Shown one piece after another: positions 56,279 through 64,000 of a stretch of DNA of 64,000 nt. The position numbers were made by a program, and so were the translations under genes. The stretch is taken from the NCBI GenBank assembly GCA_002733605.1, contig NVWK01000012.1, forward strand, positions 80,506-144,505, in the 5' to 3' direction. The notes under the pieces were generated by a model. That model ran no database searches, had not been told where the DNA came from, and saw only the letters and a program-made list of their open reading frames with translations. The stretch comes from Robiginitomaculum sp. Lineage in GTDB: Bacteria > Pseudomonadota > Alphaproteobacteria > Caulobacterales > Maricaulaceae. Position 1 is the stretch's first letter; every line of letters begins with the position of its first letter.

Positions 56279-56761
56279 CTAGTTTAAACGAATGGCTTGA
56301 ACGGTGGCTGTGCCAGTCGCAGTCACTGTAAACTTAGCCTTCACCCATTTTGCCGGGCCCATATTGCCGGTCGCATTATTGGAAAATGCATATGGCTCTG
56401 TCGGCATGCCGAACAAATTCGTGTTCATTTCACCGTCGCCATTCACGTCGTGGAACAATTTGATGGCGTACTCACCTTCAGGCAGATGTTCGAAACTAAA
56501 GCTTACAGTGTCCGCTGTCACATTCGTGGTAGAGGCCCGCACACCTTTATTGGTTTTATACCCAGTTTCGCTGTCGAATAACGCCGCCATAATCGCGCCT
56601 TTCGCGTTCTTGACGCCACGAATGTCCACTGTGATTTCTGCGGTGCCATTTGTAGGCGTGGCTGATGTAGGCGTAGCGGGGACGTCTGCGGCATGGGCGC
56701 ATGACGCTGTGCCCGTTGCAAAGATGGCTGCGAGGGCGATTGTGTTCAATGTTTTGTTCAT
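56279..56761 (-). CDS. DUF2141 secreted protein
   Basis: 160 residues. ATG 56761 has GGAG 7 bases upstream; the track start is four codons earlier. Signal peptide ('AAIFATGTASCAHAA'), a short Thr/Pro linker, then the DUF2141 β-sandwich: 'ITVDIRGVKNAKGAIMAALF', 'LPEGEYAIKLFHDVNGDGEMN' and 'TEPYAFSNNA'. DUF2141 proteins are often beside carotenoid-related genes, matching the oxygenase 9 bp downstream. Divergent from the LytTR gene, sharing a repeat-bearing intergenic region. Confidence 0.87.
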   Translation of the reverse strand: MNKTLNTIALAAIFATGTASCAHAADVPATPTSATPTNGTAEITVDIRGVKNAKGAIMAALFDSETGYKTNKGVRASTTNVTADTVSFSFEHLPEGEYAIKLFHDVNGDGEMNTNLFGMPTEPYAFSNNATGNMGPAKWVKAKFTVTATGTATVQAIRLN

Positions 56762-56850
56762 GGGGAACTCCATAATTTAGGTTTTGAAAAGCGTTGTGCC
56801 TTTCGATGAGTGGACTATGAACGAGAAAATTTCGGGCGAAAGCAGGGATG

Positions 56851-56910
56851 CGTGAAGACGGGGTTTGACTACGTGAACGGCAAGGGGTTGCCCTTCGCGA
56901 TACGTGAACG
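56851..56910. promoter_or_regulatory. Three phased CGTGAA repeats between DUF2141 and LytTR genes
   Basis: CGTGAA occurs at 56851, 56872 and 56903, that is 21 and 31 bp apart (two and three helical turns); the last two are TACGTGAACG in full. LytTR regulators bind phased direct repeats of about 9-10 bp. The site lies in the 236-bp divergent gap, so it may control both genes. Confidence 0.55.
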
Positions 56911-56997
56911 CCACAGTTTTTCCCTTGCGCAGCGCGAAATTATTGGCATTGTTATTCACGAAGCGCCAAAACAATCAGCGCCCAAATAATCAACAAT

Positions 56998-57726
56998 GTG
57001 GGGAATATGAAAAACCAGATCAAAGCTTTAAAGCCAATGGTCGTGACATGCCTCATCGCAGGCATAATCCTAAGCGTACTTGCACCTTACGGCACCCACA
57101 CCCTTAACCCGGTGATCCGGTTTGTTTATTGGGTAGGTCTATCCTTGGCTGGCGGTTTTGGCGCAGGGATTATAGATGTTATTTTGCACTGGCGTGGATG
57201 GACTATAAAACCATGGCAACACGCGGTTGGACAATCCATCACAAGCACAATTGCCGTCGCGAGCATACTTCTGATGATGAGCTATAGTACATTTGGCCCG
57301 CCGAGCCTGAAAAGCTTTCTCAGCACACTGTTTTACATATGGGTTGTCGCGGCTACAATCTCATTGATTGGCATGCTCATACGCAAGCAAAAGCTCGCGA
57401 CGACAAACGTTGAAAACAATGCCCGCCCGGCACTCTATGAACGCTTGGCGCCCAAACTTCGCAGTGCAGACATCTATGCGCTCTGTGCAGAGGATCATTA
57501 TGTGCGGGTGGTTACGAGCAGAGGAGAAGAACTTGTTCTGATGCGTCTCTCCGATGCCATCAAAGAAACACTGCCGCTGAAAGGCCTCACGCCGCATCGT
57601 TCCTGGTGGGTGGCAGAGGCTGGCGTTGACACAGTGAAAAAAGCAGGACTGATGCTACATTCGGGACAATCTGTACCGATTAGCCGCACCGGTATGAAGC
57701 ATGTCCGCGCAGCAGGATGGGTCTAG
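56998..57726 (+). CDS. Membrane-bound LytTR-domain transcriptional regulator
   Basis: 242 residues. Four hydrophobic segments at about residues 10-125, then a LytTR DNA-binding domain ('ADIYALCAEDHYVRVVTSRG', 'LMRLSDAIKETLPLKGLTPH', 'PISRTGMKHVRAAGW'). A one-component sensor that probably binds DNA from the membrane. Start GTG 56998, or ATG 57007 three codons later. Its stop shares CTAG with the convergent GNAT stop. The phased CGTGAA repeats upstream are the likely target; the divergent DUF2141/carotenoid oxygenase pair is a candidate regulon. Confidence 0.87.
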   Translation: MGNMKNQIKALKPMVVTCLIAGIILSVLAPYGTHTLNPVIRFVYWVGLSLAGGFGAGIIDVILHWRGWTIKPWQHAVGQSITSTIAVASILLMMSYSTFGPPSLKSFLSTLFYIWVVAATISLIGMLIRKQKLATTNVENNARPALYERLAPKLRSADIYALCAEDHYVRVVTSRGEELVLMRLSDAIKETLPLKGLTPHRSWWVAEAGVDTVKKAGLMLHSGQSVPISRTGMKHVRAAGWV

Positions 57727-58247
57727 GTGTTCGGATTATCCTGCCCGTAAATATAGAACTCCCCGTCAAAAACACCGCCTACATTATTGACCTTTTTCAA
57801 GCGTTTTGAGCCAAGTCGCTCGGCAACCACCATACTACCCGTATTACTGACATCTATATTATGGATCACACGTTGCCAGCCCAACACATTAAACGCATAG
57901 TCGATTGAGGCACGCCCGGCCTCGGTTGCGTAGCCCTTACCCCAGGATTTGCGGTTCAGCCCCCAACCCACTTCACGGTCTTCCCAACCTTCAGGATACC
58001 ACGGCCCGACACGACCAATAAAATCACCGCTTGATTTTTCTTCTACAGCAAACATGCCGTAGCCACGAATTTGCCAATGGCCGATCATCGTCGCCATCCC
58101 CCGCCATGCGTGGGCACGGCTCAGCGGCTTGCCACCCATATATTTCATGGTTTGCGCGTCGGCCATCATCTCGGCCCAGCCTTCAAAGTCTTCTTCGGCA
58201 TTCAGAGGGCGCAGGATAAGGCGTTCGGTTTCGATTAATATGGTCAT
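57723..58247 (-). CDS. GNAT family N-acetyltransferase (RimJ/RimL-like)
   Basis: 174 residues from ATG 58247 (GGAG 7 bases upstream); the track's extra 19 residues are spurious. 'IETERLILRPLNAEEDFEG', acetyl-CoA loop 'RKSWGKGYATEAGRA', and 'NTGSMVVAERLGSKRL'. Substrate unknown. Sits between mdh and the LytTR gene, its stop overlapping the convergent one by 4 bp. A terminator hairpin for mdh lies in its upstream region. Confidence 0.88.
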   Translation of the reverse strand: MTILIETERLILRPLNAEEDFEGWAEMMADAQTMKYMGGKPLSRAHAWRGMATMIGHWQIRGYGMFAVEEKSSGDFIGRVGPWYPEGWEDREVGWGLNRKSWGKGYATEAGRASIDYAFNVLGWQRVIHNIDVSNTGSMVVAERLGSKRLKKVNNVGGVFDGEFYIYGQDNPNT

Positions 58248-58261
58248 AGCAATCTCCAGAC

Positions 58262-58285
58262 AAAAAAGGCGGGCCGAGGCCCGCC
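58262..58285 (-). terminator. Rho-independent terminator after mdh
   Basis: On the minus strand GGCGGGCC-TC-GGCCCGCC followed by TTTTTT: a GC-rich perfect 8-bp stem with a T run, 22 bp after the mdh stop. Confidence 0.85.
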
Positions 58286-58307
58286 AAATTCCTGATTTTA
58301 TCAAATC

Positions 58308-59315
<1,008 letters not shown>

Positions 59316-59384
59316 TTACGCCGCATTCTCACAAGGTGCAAATGATTCGCATCCAATATTGGAAAATTATTGCCCAAAATCACA

Positions 59385-59416
59385 AAAACCGCCTCTGATC
59401 TCTCAAAGGCGGTTTT
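59385..59416. terminator. Bidirectional-looking terminator between the MscS-like gene and mdh
   Basis: AAAACCGCCT, 12-nt loop, AGGCGGTTTT: perfect 10-bp stem with A and T flanks. On the minus strand it follows the MscS-like stop by 24 bp and precedes mdh's promoter region. Confidence 0.8.
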
Positions 59417-59440
59417 CCAAGATGCATTATCTGTACAAAT

Positions 59441-60700
59441 CTATTTTTTCTTAGTGCGAGATTTTGGGGCGCGTGATTTGGATGTACTAGATTTGGATTT
59501 GGGTTTGGATTTGGACTTGGGTGGGAACCATTCGCCAAGTTTGCCCTTTGCCCAGTCGCGACCGCCAAGACCAAAAGCAATCGCGCCGCCAACACCGGCT
59601 GCAAATGCGGCCGCCCAGACGAAGGATCTAAAGGCCGTATTGACGATCTCGTCACCAATGCCCATTTGGCTCAAGCCCATAAAGGTCACCAAGACAATCG
59701 TAACAATTTTGGTGATCCGTCCAGCCACTTCGCCAAATGCCTGTCCGGCCAGTCGCGAGGCTAGATTGGCAATGAAAAACCCTGCGCCAATGATAATTGC
59801 GCCTAGAGTTATGTTGCCACCGAGGCTTAGCAGTTGATTGAATATTCTGGTCAGTTGTTCAATACCGAGAATATTCATGGCCGCGATTGCGCCCATCAGA
59901 GAAATGCCGATAAAGGCCATCGTGCCGATCAGCTTTGACGGCACGACGCTTGCATTCGCTTCCCCGTCAAGAGCCCCCAGCGCGTTCAGGGTTTTATCAA
60001 CCCCAAGTGCAGGCAGCGTAGACTGGGCAAGTCTCGAAACAAAACGGCCAATCATTACAGCCAGCCCCAAGACCACAGAGGCGCTGAGCAATTGCGGAAT
60101 ATAGCTCATGACCTGATCGAGCATGCCTGTGAGCGGCCCTGTAATACTGTCAATATCAAGCACACCTAGCGCCGTCACACCAAACAGGAACAGGACAAAC
60201 GCAAAGACAACCCCGCCAATAGTTTTGGCAATATTGTTAGAGGCTTGTGTACCGTCATCATCGACACCAAAGCGAATGGCCAATGTGTCGACTTGGGCGG
60301 CTTCCAAAGTTGCCGTGGCCGCTTCGCGGAAGATTTTTGCCAAAATCCAACCGATGAAAAAGATAAATCCGGCCCCGCCAATGCGCGGCACATATTTGAA
60401 AATATCATCCAGCATGGCTTTGATGCCTTCGAGAGGCTCCGAGAGCTGTGGAAAACGACTTAGACCCATCAAAATAAAGACAAGCCACAACACCCAGAAG
60501 ACGGCTTTTGACAGGGATTTTCCAATATTCCCGCCAGTTGTTTTTGCTTTACGCCCCAACCCTGTACGGTTGATGGCGCTGGATACAATCGCGGCGGCAA
60601 TTTTCGAAATGATATAGCCAAAAATGATTGTCATCAGAGCCAAAACCGGCCCGACAAATTGTTGCGGTAACCAGCTCATATACTGTTCAATATTTTCCAT
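59441..60700 (-). CDS. Mechanosensitive-channel TM-helix-repeat protein (CmpX-like)
   Basis: 419 residues from ATG 60700 (AAAGG 7 bases upstream); the track's start is TTG. Multiple membrane segments arranged as repeated 'TM helix' units; the conserved 'AAFAAGVGGAIAFGLGGRDWA' region near residue 370 is typical. A Lys/Ser/Pro-rich basic tail of about 35 residues ('KSKSKPKSKSSTSKSRAPKS') closes the protein; it is encoded by near-tandem GGATTTGGGTTT DNA. Likely an inner-membrane channel or osmotic-stress protein; no ion specificity can be read. Confidence 0.85.
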   Translation of the reverse strand: MENIEQYMSWLPQQFVGPVLALMTIIFGYIISKIAAAIVSSAINRTGLGRKAKTTGGNIGKSLSKAVFWVLWLVFILMGLSRFPQLSEPLEGIKAMLDDIFKYVPRIGGAGFIFFIGWILAKIFREAATATLEAAQVDTLAIRFGVDDDGTQASNNIAKTIGGVVFAFVLFLFGVTALGVLDIDSITGPLTGMLDQVMSYIPQLLSASVVLGLAVMIGRFVSRLAQSTLPALGVDKTLNALGALDGEANASVVPSKLIGTMAFIGISLMGAIAAMNILGIEQLTRIFNQLLSLGGNITLGAIIIGAGFFIANLASRLAGQAFGEVAGRITKIVTIVLVTFMGLSQMGIGDEIVNTAFRSFVWAAAFAAGVGGAIAFGLGGRDWAKGKLGEWFPPKSKSKPKSKSSTSKSRAPKSRTKKK

Positions 60701-60938
60701 TAGGAAGCCTTTCAAGTAAAACTAAATGCTATTCATCCTAGCAATGGCTTCCCTCTGAAGCCCCCCAAAGCGACGAATCCCACATGAGACAACCGCACTT
60801 CGTAATACTATTTAGAACTTCCAAGCTGAACACAACCTAAATAAGGGCTATCCTCACCCAAGCAGAGCCCTTACCATTATCTGCACACTGTCTGCGCGCT
60901 GGCTACAATCCGGTTTTATATGAAAGCAAAGACACTCT

Positions 60939-61034
60939 ATGAATAAAATAAAAAACCCGGTTTTGTTTAGCGCACTGGTAGTTGTCGCATTTGTGATTTT
61001 GGCTTTAGCGTCCATTGGACTATCCATAGCCTAA
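60939..61034 (+). CDS. Small single-helix membrane protein (31 residues), tentative
   Basis: Too short for the track. 'MNKIKNPVLFSALVVVAFVI' plus 'LALASIGLSIA': positive N-terminus then one transmembrane helix. Ends 21 bp before the Dsb-like gene on the same strand. Ribosome site weak (GAAAG at 60922-60926, 12 bases upstream). The rest of the gap 60701-60938 shows only a TAAGGGCT/AGCCCTTA stem (60842-60873). It may be a real accessory microprotein or an artefact; ribosome profiling would decide. Confidence 0.45.
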   Translation: MNKIKNPVLFSALVVVAFVILALASIGLSIA

Positions 61035-61055
61035 ATTCACAATAAAAGGTCTGCC

Positions 61056-61685
61056 ATGTTCAAAAAAAATCTCGTTTTTATAGTCTCCGCTGTTGTTGCG
61101 ATCTTGTTTGTCGTCTACTTGGCTCTACCACACGTTTTGGGGTGGAAAGCGAAAACCATCACCAAGCACACAGTTGAATTGGAAACTTTGCTTGGGGACA
61201 TGGCGTGGGTGTCTCCGGGCCTCTCAGAAACACATGCGCTCTACGAAATTTCCTTTCGAACCTGTCCGGCCTGTATTGCCTATCACAAAACCGAATTTCC
61301 CAAGCTTCAGGCCATGGGCGTCGACACACGGTTATTTGTTTTTGCCCATGACGCGGAATGGGTTTCAGCCGAGGAGCGCAGCGTGGTCGCCGCGCTTTCA
61401 GAAACCCGAAGCTGGGAACTTGCTCAAGACTGGTATGAGGCCAGCCCCAATCGGTTTTACGCAAAAATGATGGACGATATACCAAGCGCAGACGGGAATG
61501 AGGCGCGCACAGCCCTGATTACAAAAGGACAGCAACAAATTAGCAGGCTGTATACAATTCTTGCAGACAACGGCATTATAAGTACGACCCCTGCATTGAT
61601 ATGGCAAAACAAGGCGGGAAAATGGCGCGCGATTACCGGCTATAATTTATATACAAATGCCGAAATCCGAAAAGAGTTGAAGTAA
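61056..61685 (+). CDS. Thioredoxin-fold Dsb-like periplasmic protein
   Basis: 209 residues. N-terminal membrane anchor or uncleaved signal ('FIVSAVVAILFVVYLALP'), then a DsbA/DsbG-like domain with active site 'SFRTCPACIAYHK' (C-P-A-C) and the cis-Pro loop 'ISTTPALIWQNKAGKW'. Probably a periplasmic thiol:disulfide oxidoreductase or isomerase. AAAGGT lies 6 bases before the ATG. Upstream of zapE in the same direction, 9 bp apart. Confidence 0.82.
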   Translation: MFKKNLVFIVSAVVAILFVVYLALPHVLGWKAKTITKHTVELETLLGDMAWVSPGLSETHALYEISFRTCPACIAYHKTEFPKLQAMGVDTRLFVFAHDAEWVSAEERSVVAALSETRSWELAQDWYEASPNRFYAKMMDDIPSADGNEARTALITKGQQQISRLYTILADNGIISTTPALIWQNKAGKWRAITGYNLYTNAEIRKELK

Positions 61686-61694
61686 AGAGAGTAT

Positions 61695-62840
61695 ATGGGG
61701 GTTTTCACATATCTGGAGACGCAGATTGCAAATGGAATGCTGCGCGAAGATGAGGCCCAAATCGAGGCGGCCCACAGGCTTGACGGCCTCTTGGCCAACC
61801 TCGCTGAGTATACACCCAAACGCGGGTTGTTTTCCAAAACACGCCAAGCCCCCAAGGGCCTGTATATGTGGGGCGGGGTCGGGCGCGGGAAATCGATGAT
61901 TATGGATGTGTTCTATGATATTGTCCCCACGCCTAAAAAGAGGCGCGTGCACTTTCACGCCTTTATGCAGTCCATTCACAGGGATATAAATCTTTGGCGG
62001 AAATTGACGCAAAAAGAGCGGCGCGCCAGCCCAAACCATGTACGCGGTGCCGGTGACGACCCTATTGCGCCGACCGCCAAAGCCATTGCCCTGCAAACCG
62101 ATGTTTTATGCTTTGACGAATTTCACGTCACCGACATTACTGATGCTATGATTCTCAGCCGTCTGTTTACGGCTCTGTTTGAACGCGGCGTTGTGGTTGT
62201 CGCGACCTCGAACAGGGCGCCGAGCGCTTTGTATAAAGACGGATTGAACCGGTCTCTATTTTTGCCGTTTATCGACCTTTTGAGCGAAAAGCTCGATGTC
62301 TTTGCTTTCGAGGGCGATGTGGATCATCGCTTGCGCAAGCTTAAGCGCGCGCCCGTCTATTACGCGCCACTTGATAAAGCTGCCGCCACAGGTATCGAGC
62401 AAGCTTGGCAGCGGTTGATCCGGCCCGCAAAGCCGCAGACCGTAACCCTGCACATTCAGGGCCGCGAATTGTCTCTGCTGGCCGTGTCCTCGACCGCACG
62501 GGCCAGTTTTGATGATTTGTGCGGGCAGGCTTTGGGGGCGGCGGATTATCTTGAAATTGCCAGAAACTTTACGGCGCTTGTTTTGGAAAACGTGCCGCAA
62601 ATGGGGCCGGAAAACCGCAATGAGGCCAAACGGTTTGTCACCCTGGTCGACGCACTTTATGAAGCCAAAACCAAGCTTATTCTGTCTGCGGATGCGCCGC
62701 CTGAAACCCTCTATGTTGGCGGGGACGGGGTTTTTGAATTTGAACGCACAGTGTCGCGCCTGATGGAAATGCAAAGCCTTGATTATCTCGGGGCTTCGCA
62801 TGAAACAACAGGCGTTGAAGCCGAAGAGACAACCTCATGA
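61695..62840 (+). CDS. zapE: Cell division protein ZapE (AFG1-like ATPase)
   Basis: 381 residues. AAA+ protein that modulates FtsZ rings and, as mitochondrial AFG1/LACE1, protein quality control. Walker A 'GLYMWGGVGRGKSMIMDVF' near residue 60, 'FHAFMQSIHRDINLW', Walker B 'VLCFDEFHVTDITDAMIL', 'VATSNRAPSALYKDGLNR', and sensor-like 'RNFTALVLENVPQM'. It is normally next to mdh in alphaproteobacteria; here mdh is about 2.4 kb away. ATGA overlap with the GtrA gene. Confidence 0.95.
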   Translation: MGVFTYLETQIANGMLREDEAQIEAAHRLDGLLANLAEYTPKRGLFSKTRQAPKGLYMWGGVGRGKSMIMDVFYDIVPTPKKRRVHFHAFMQSIHRDINLWRKLTQKERRASPNHVRGAGDDPIAPTAKAIALQTDVLCFDEFHVTDITDAMILSRLFTALFERGVVVVATSNRAPSALYKDGLNRSLFLPFIDLLSEKLDVFAFEGDVDHRLRKLKRAPVYYAPLDKAAATGIEQAWQRLIRPAKPQTVTLHIQGRELSLLAVSSTARASFDDLCGQALGAADYLEIARNFTALVLENVPQMGPENRNEAKRFVTLVDALYEAKTKLILSADAPPETLYVGGDGVFEFERTVSRLMEMQSLDYLGASHETTGVEAEETTS

Positions 62841-63253
62841 AAACCATGGTTTTAAACATCATAGAGCGCTTTGGTTTGTTTCGGGTTATGCGTTACGGAC
62901 TTGTCGGTATATGTGCGGCCAGCGCCCATGCGGGTATGGCGTTTTTAGCCCACCGCCAATTTCATCTCGACCCGACCATTAGTAATTTTGCAGGGTTTTT
63001 AAGCGGGGCTGTGATTTCCTATCTGGGGTCCTATTATTTCACCTTCAAAAGCACAGAAGGCCATGGCCGCTCCCTGCCCCGATTTGCTCTGGTCTGGCTG
63101 ATCGGGATTGCGATTAATATTGGCTTGTTTAAAACTTTGCTGACCGCCTTTAACGTGCCCTTTGGCTTGAATGTGTTTATCGCCATTGTTGTCACACCGA
63201 TTGCCCAATATCTTATGCTGCGGTTTTGGGCGTTCAAGGATAGCGTGGACTAG
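62837..63253 (+). CDS. GtrA-family membrane protein
   Basis: 138 residues with four membrane segments. 'FRVMRYGLVGICAASAHAG', 'NFAGFLSGAVISYLGSYYFTF' and 'PIAQYLMLRFWAFKD' match GtrA, which flips or transfers undecaprenyl-linked sugars for O-antigen or teichoic-acid glucosylation. No glycosyltransferase partner (GtrB) is adjacent, so the substrate is unknown. Starts inside the ATGA of zapE. Confidence 0.87.
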   Translation: MKTMVLNIIERFGLFRVMRYGLVGICAASAHAGMAFLAHRQFHLDPTISNFAGFLSGAVISYLGSYYFTFKSTEGHGRSLPRFALVWLIGIAINIGLFKTLLTAFNVPFGLNVFIAIVVTPIAQYLMLRFWAFKDSVD

Positions 63254-63255
63254 GC

Positions 63256-64000
63256 ATGCATATTGTTGAAGAACTGATCACGGAACGGGCACGCAAATTA
63301 ATGGCGAAGCCTAAGCTTTGGCGCATGGTGCGCCCGCCTTTATATAAAGCGCTCGGATACGCAAAAGCGGTGCATATGGCCGACGCTGTCGCAGAGTATT
63401 CGGGACGGCAAGCGTTCGAACATGTTAGCCAGATGCTGGCCCTGCGACCAGATATCAAAGGCACACACCATATCCCGCCCTCTGGCCCGCTGATCATTAT
63501 TTCAAATCATCCGACAGGGTTGGCGGACGGTATCTTCGTCTATGACGCCCTGAAAACCATCCGACCAGATCATATGTTTATGGCCAATGCGGATGCGTTG
63601 CGGGTGATCGAAAAAGCCGAAGACATTATCATCCCTGTCGAATGGGTTGTCGAAAAACGTAGTCCAGCCAAAGCCCGCGAAACATTGCGCGTGTTTAAAT
63701 CCGCGTTAGTCGCTGGCAAGGCCGTGGTGATTTTTCCGTCCGGTGTTCTGGCGAAACTGGGCTTGCGCGGCTTGGTCGAAAAACCGTGGAACGCGACCGC
63801 CATCAGCATGGCCAAAAAACACAATATTCCGATTGTACCCTTGCGTATAAAATCGAGGAATTCCGGGCTTTATTATCTGTTCTCGGTTTTAAATAACGAG
63901 CTTCGCGATATTACCCTGTTCCATGAGCTTCTCAATAAGCGCGGCCAATCACCGCTCATGACATTCGGCCCTGTGATTGATCCATCCAAACTGCCAAAAG
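63256..64000 (+). CDS. PlsC-like acyltransferase, 3' end cut by window
   Basis: The first 248 codons are present; the frame is open to the window edge. PlsC/lysophospholipid acyltransferase signature: catalytic 'SNHPTGLADG' (NH-x4-D) near residue 78, then 'VIFPSGVLAKLG' near residue 160 and 'AISMAKKHNIPIVPLRIKSR'. Likely adds acyl chains to a lysophospholipid or ornithine lipid precursor; which one is not readable. It follows the GtrA gene by 2 bp. Not in the track because the stop lies outside the window. Confidence 0.9.
   Translation, partial: MHIVEELITERARKLMAKPKLWRMVRPPLYKALGYAKAVHMADAVAEYSGRQAFEHVSQMLALRPDIKGTHHIPPSGPLIIISNHPTGLADGIFVYDALKTIRPDHMFMANADALRVIEKAEDIIIPVEWVVEKRSPAKARETLRVFKSALVAGKAVVIFPSGVLAKLGLRGLVEKPWNATAISMAKKHNIPIVPLRIKSRNSGLYYLFSVLNNELRDITLFHELLNKRGQSPLMTFGPVIDPSKLPK

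Overview
This looks like a chromosomal segment from an alphaproteobacterium, most likely in the Caulobacterales/Hyphomonadales/Maricaulales area. That placement is an inference from gene order and protein features: an F1-only atpHAGDC operon, an mdh...sucCDAB...lpdA TCA cluster next to zapE, an alpha-type PriA zinc region, an EnvC-ctpA-YibQ-rppH block, and a lysine/alanine-rich leader on AtpD. Base composition is near 50% GC. No tRNA, rRNA, CRISPR, transposase, integron or prophage was seen. Both edges cut genes: putA on the left, an acyltransferase on the right.

Layout. 1-2543: 5' part of putA (minus). 2669-3304: HAD phosphatase. 3447-12170: one 2906-residue secreted protein made of about a hundred 23-residue repeats, the most remarkable object here. 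12511-18821: housekeeping run rplU-rpmA-(GNAT)-obgE-proB-proA-nadD-rsfS-rlmH, tightly coupled, with an apparent CTG start for rsfS. 18897-20848: SdpR/SdpI-like regulator/membrane pair with a clean operator-promoter, then a TraB/GumN-like lipoprotein. 20964-28867: cell-envelope block of an EnvC-like factor, two tandem CtpA proteases, YibQ-like deacetylase and RppH, then an MFS carrier and a metallophosphoesterase. 28913-34055: F1 ATP synthase operon (minus) with an unlisted 55-residue Cys-rich ORF between atpD and atpC. 34285-38879: priA, a coiled-coil protein and xerC. 39027-41394: small membrane protein/regulator pair, PhnA-like protein, DUF1295-like membrane enzyme.

41596-60700 is essentially a TCA-cycle cluster on the minus strand (lpdA, sucB, sucA, sucD, sucC, mdh). 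It is opened at three places by accessory genes: a TetR/MarR/nitroreductase/membrane-protein set between lpdA and sucB, a lone secreted-protein gene between sucD and sucC, and a hydrolase, carotenoid-oxygenase, DUF2141, LytTR and GNAT set between sucC and mdh. 61056-64000: Dsb-like protein, zapE, a GtrA-family protein and a truncated acyltransferase.

A recurring theme is that the accessory cassettes carry their own regulator and a visible operator: a perfect 10-bp inverted repeat at the ArsR gene, a 17-bp arm palindrome at the nitroreductase-MarR pair, a 7-bp arm palindrome inside the promoter spacer at the TetR pair, a 7-bp arm palindrome at the HTH_34 pair, and three helically phased direct repeats before the LytTR gene. 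The giant repeat protein is best read as two homologous modules. Each opens with a 'GE(x)C(x)RV' cap and ends near an 'EW' motif. The first array is built from acidic units and the second from basic units of the same 23-residue register, followed by a peptidoglycan-binding domain. All functional statements are made from reading the sequence; no searches were run.
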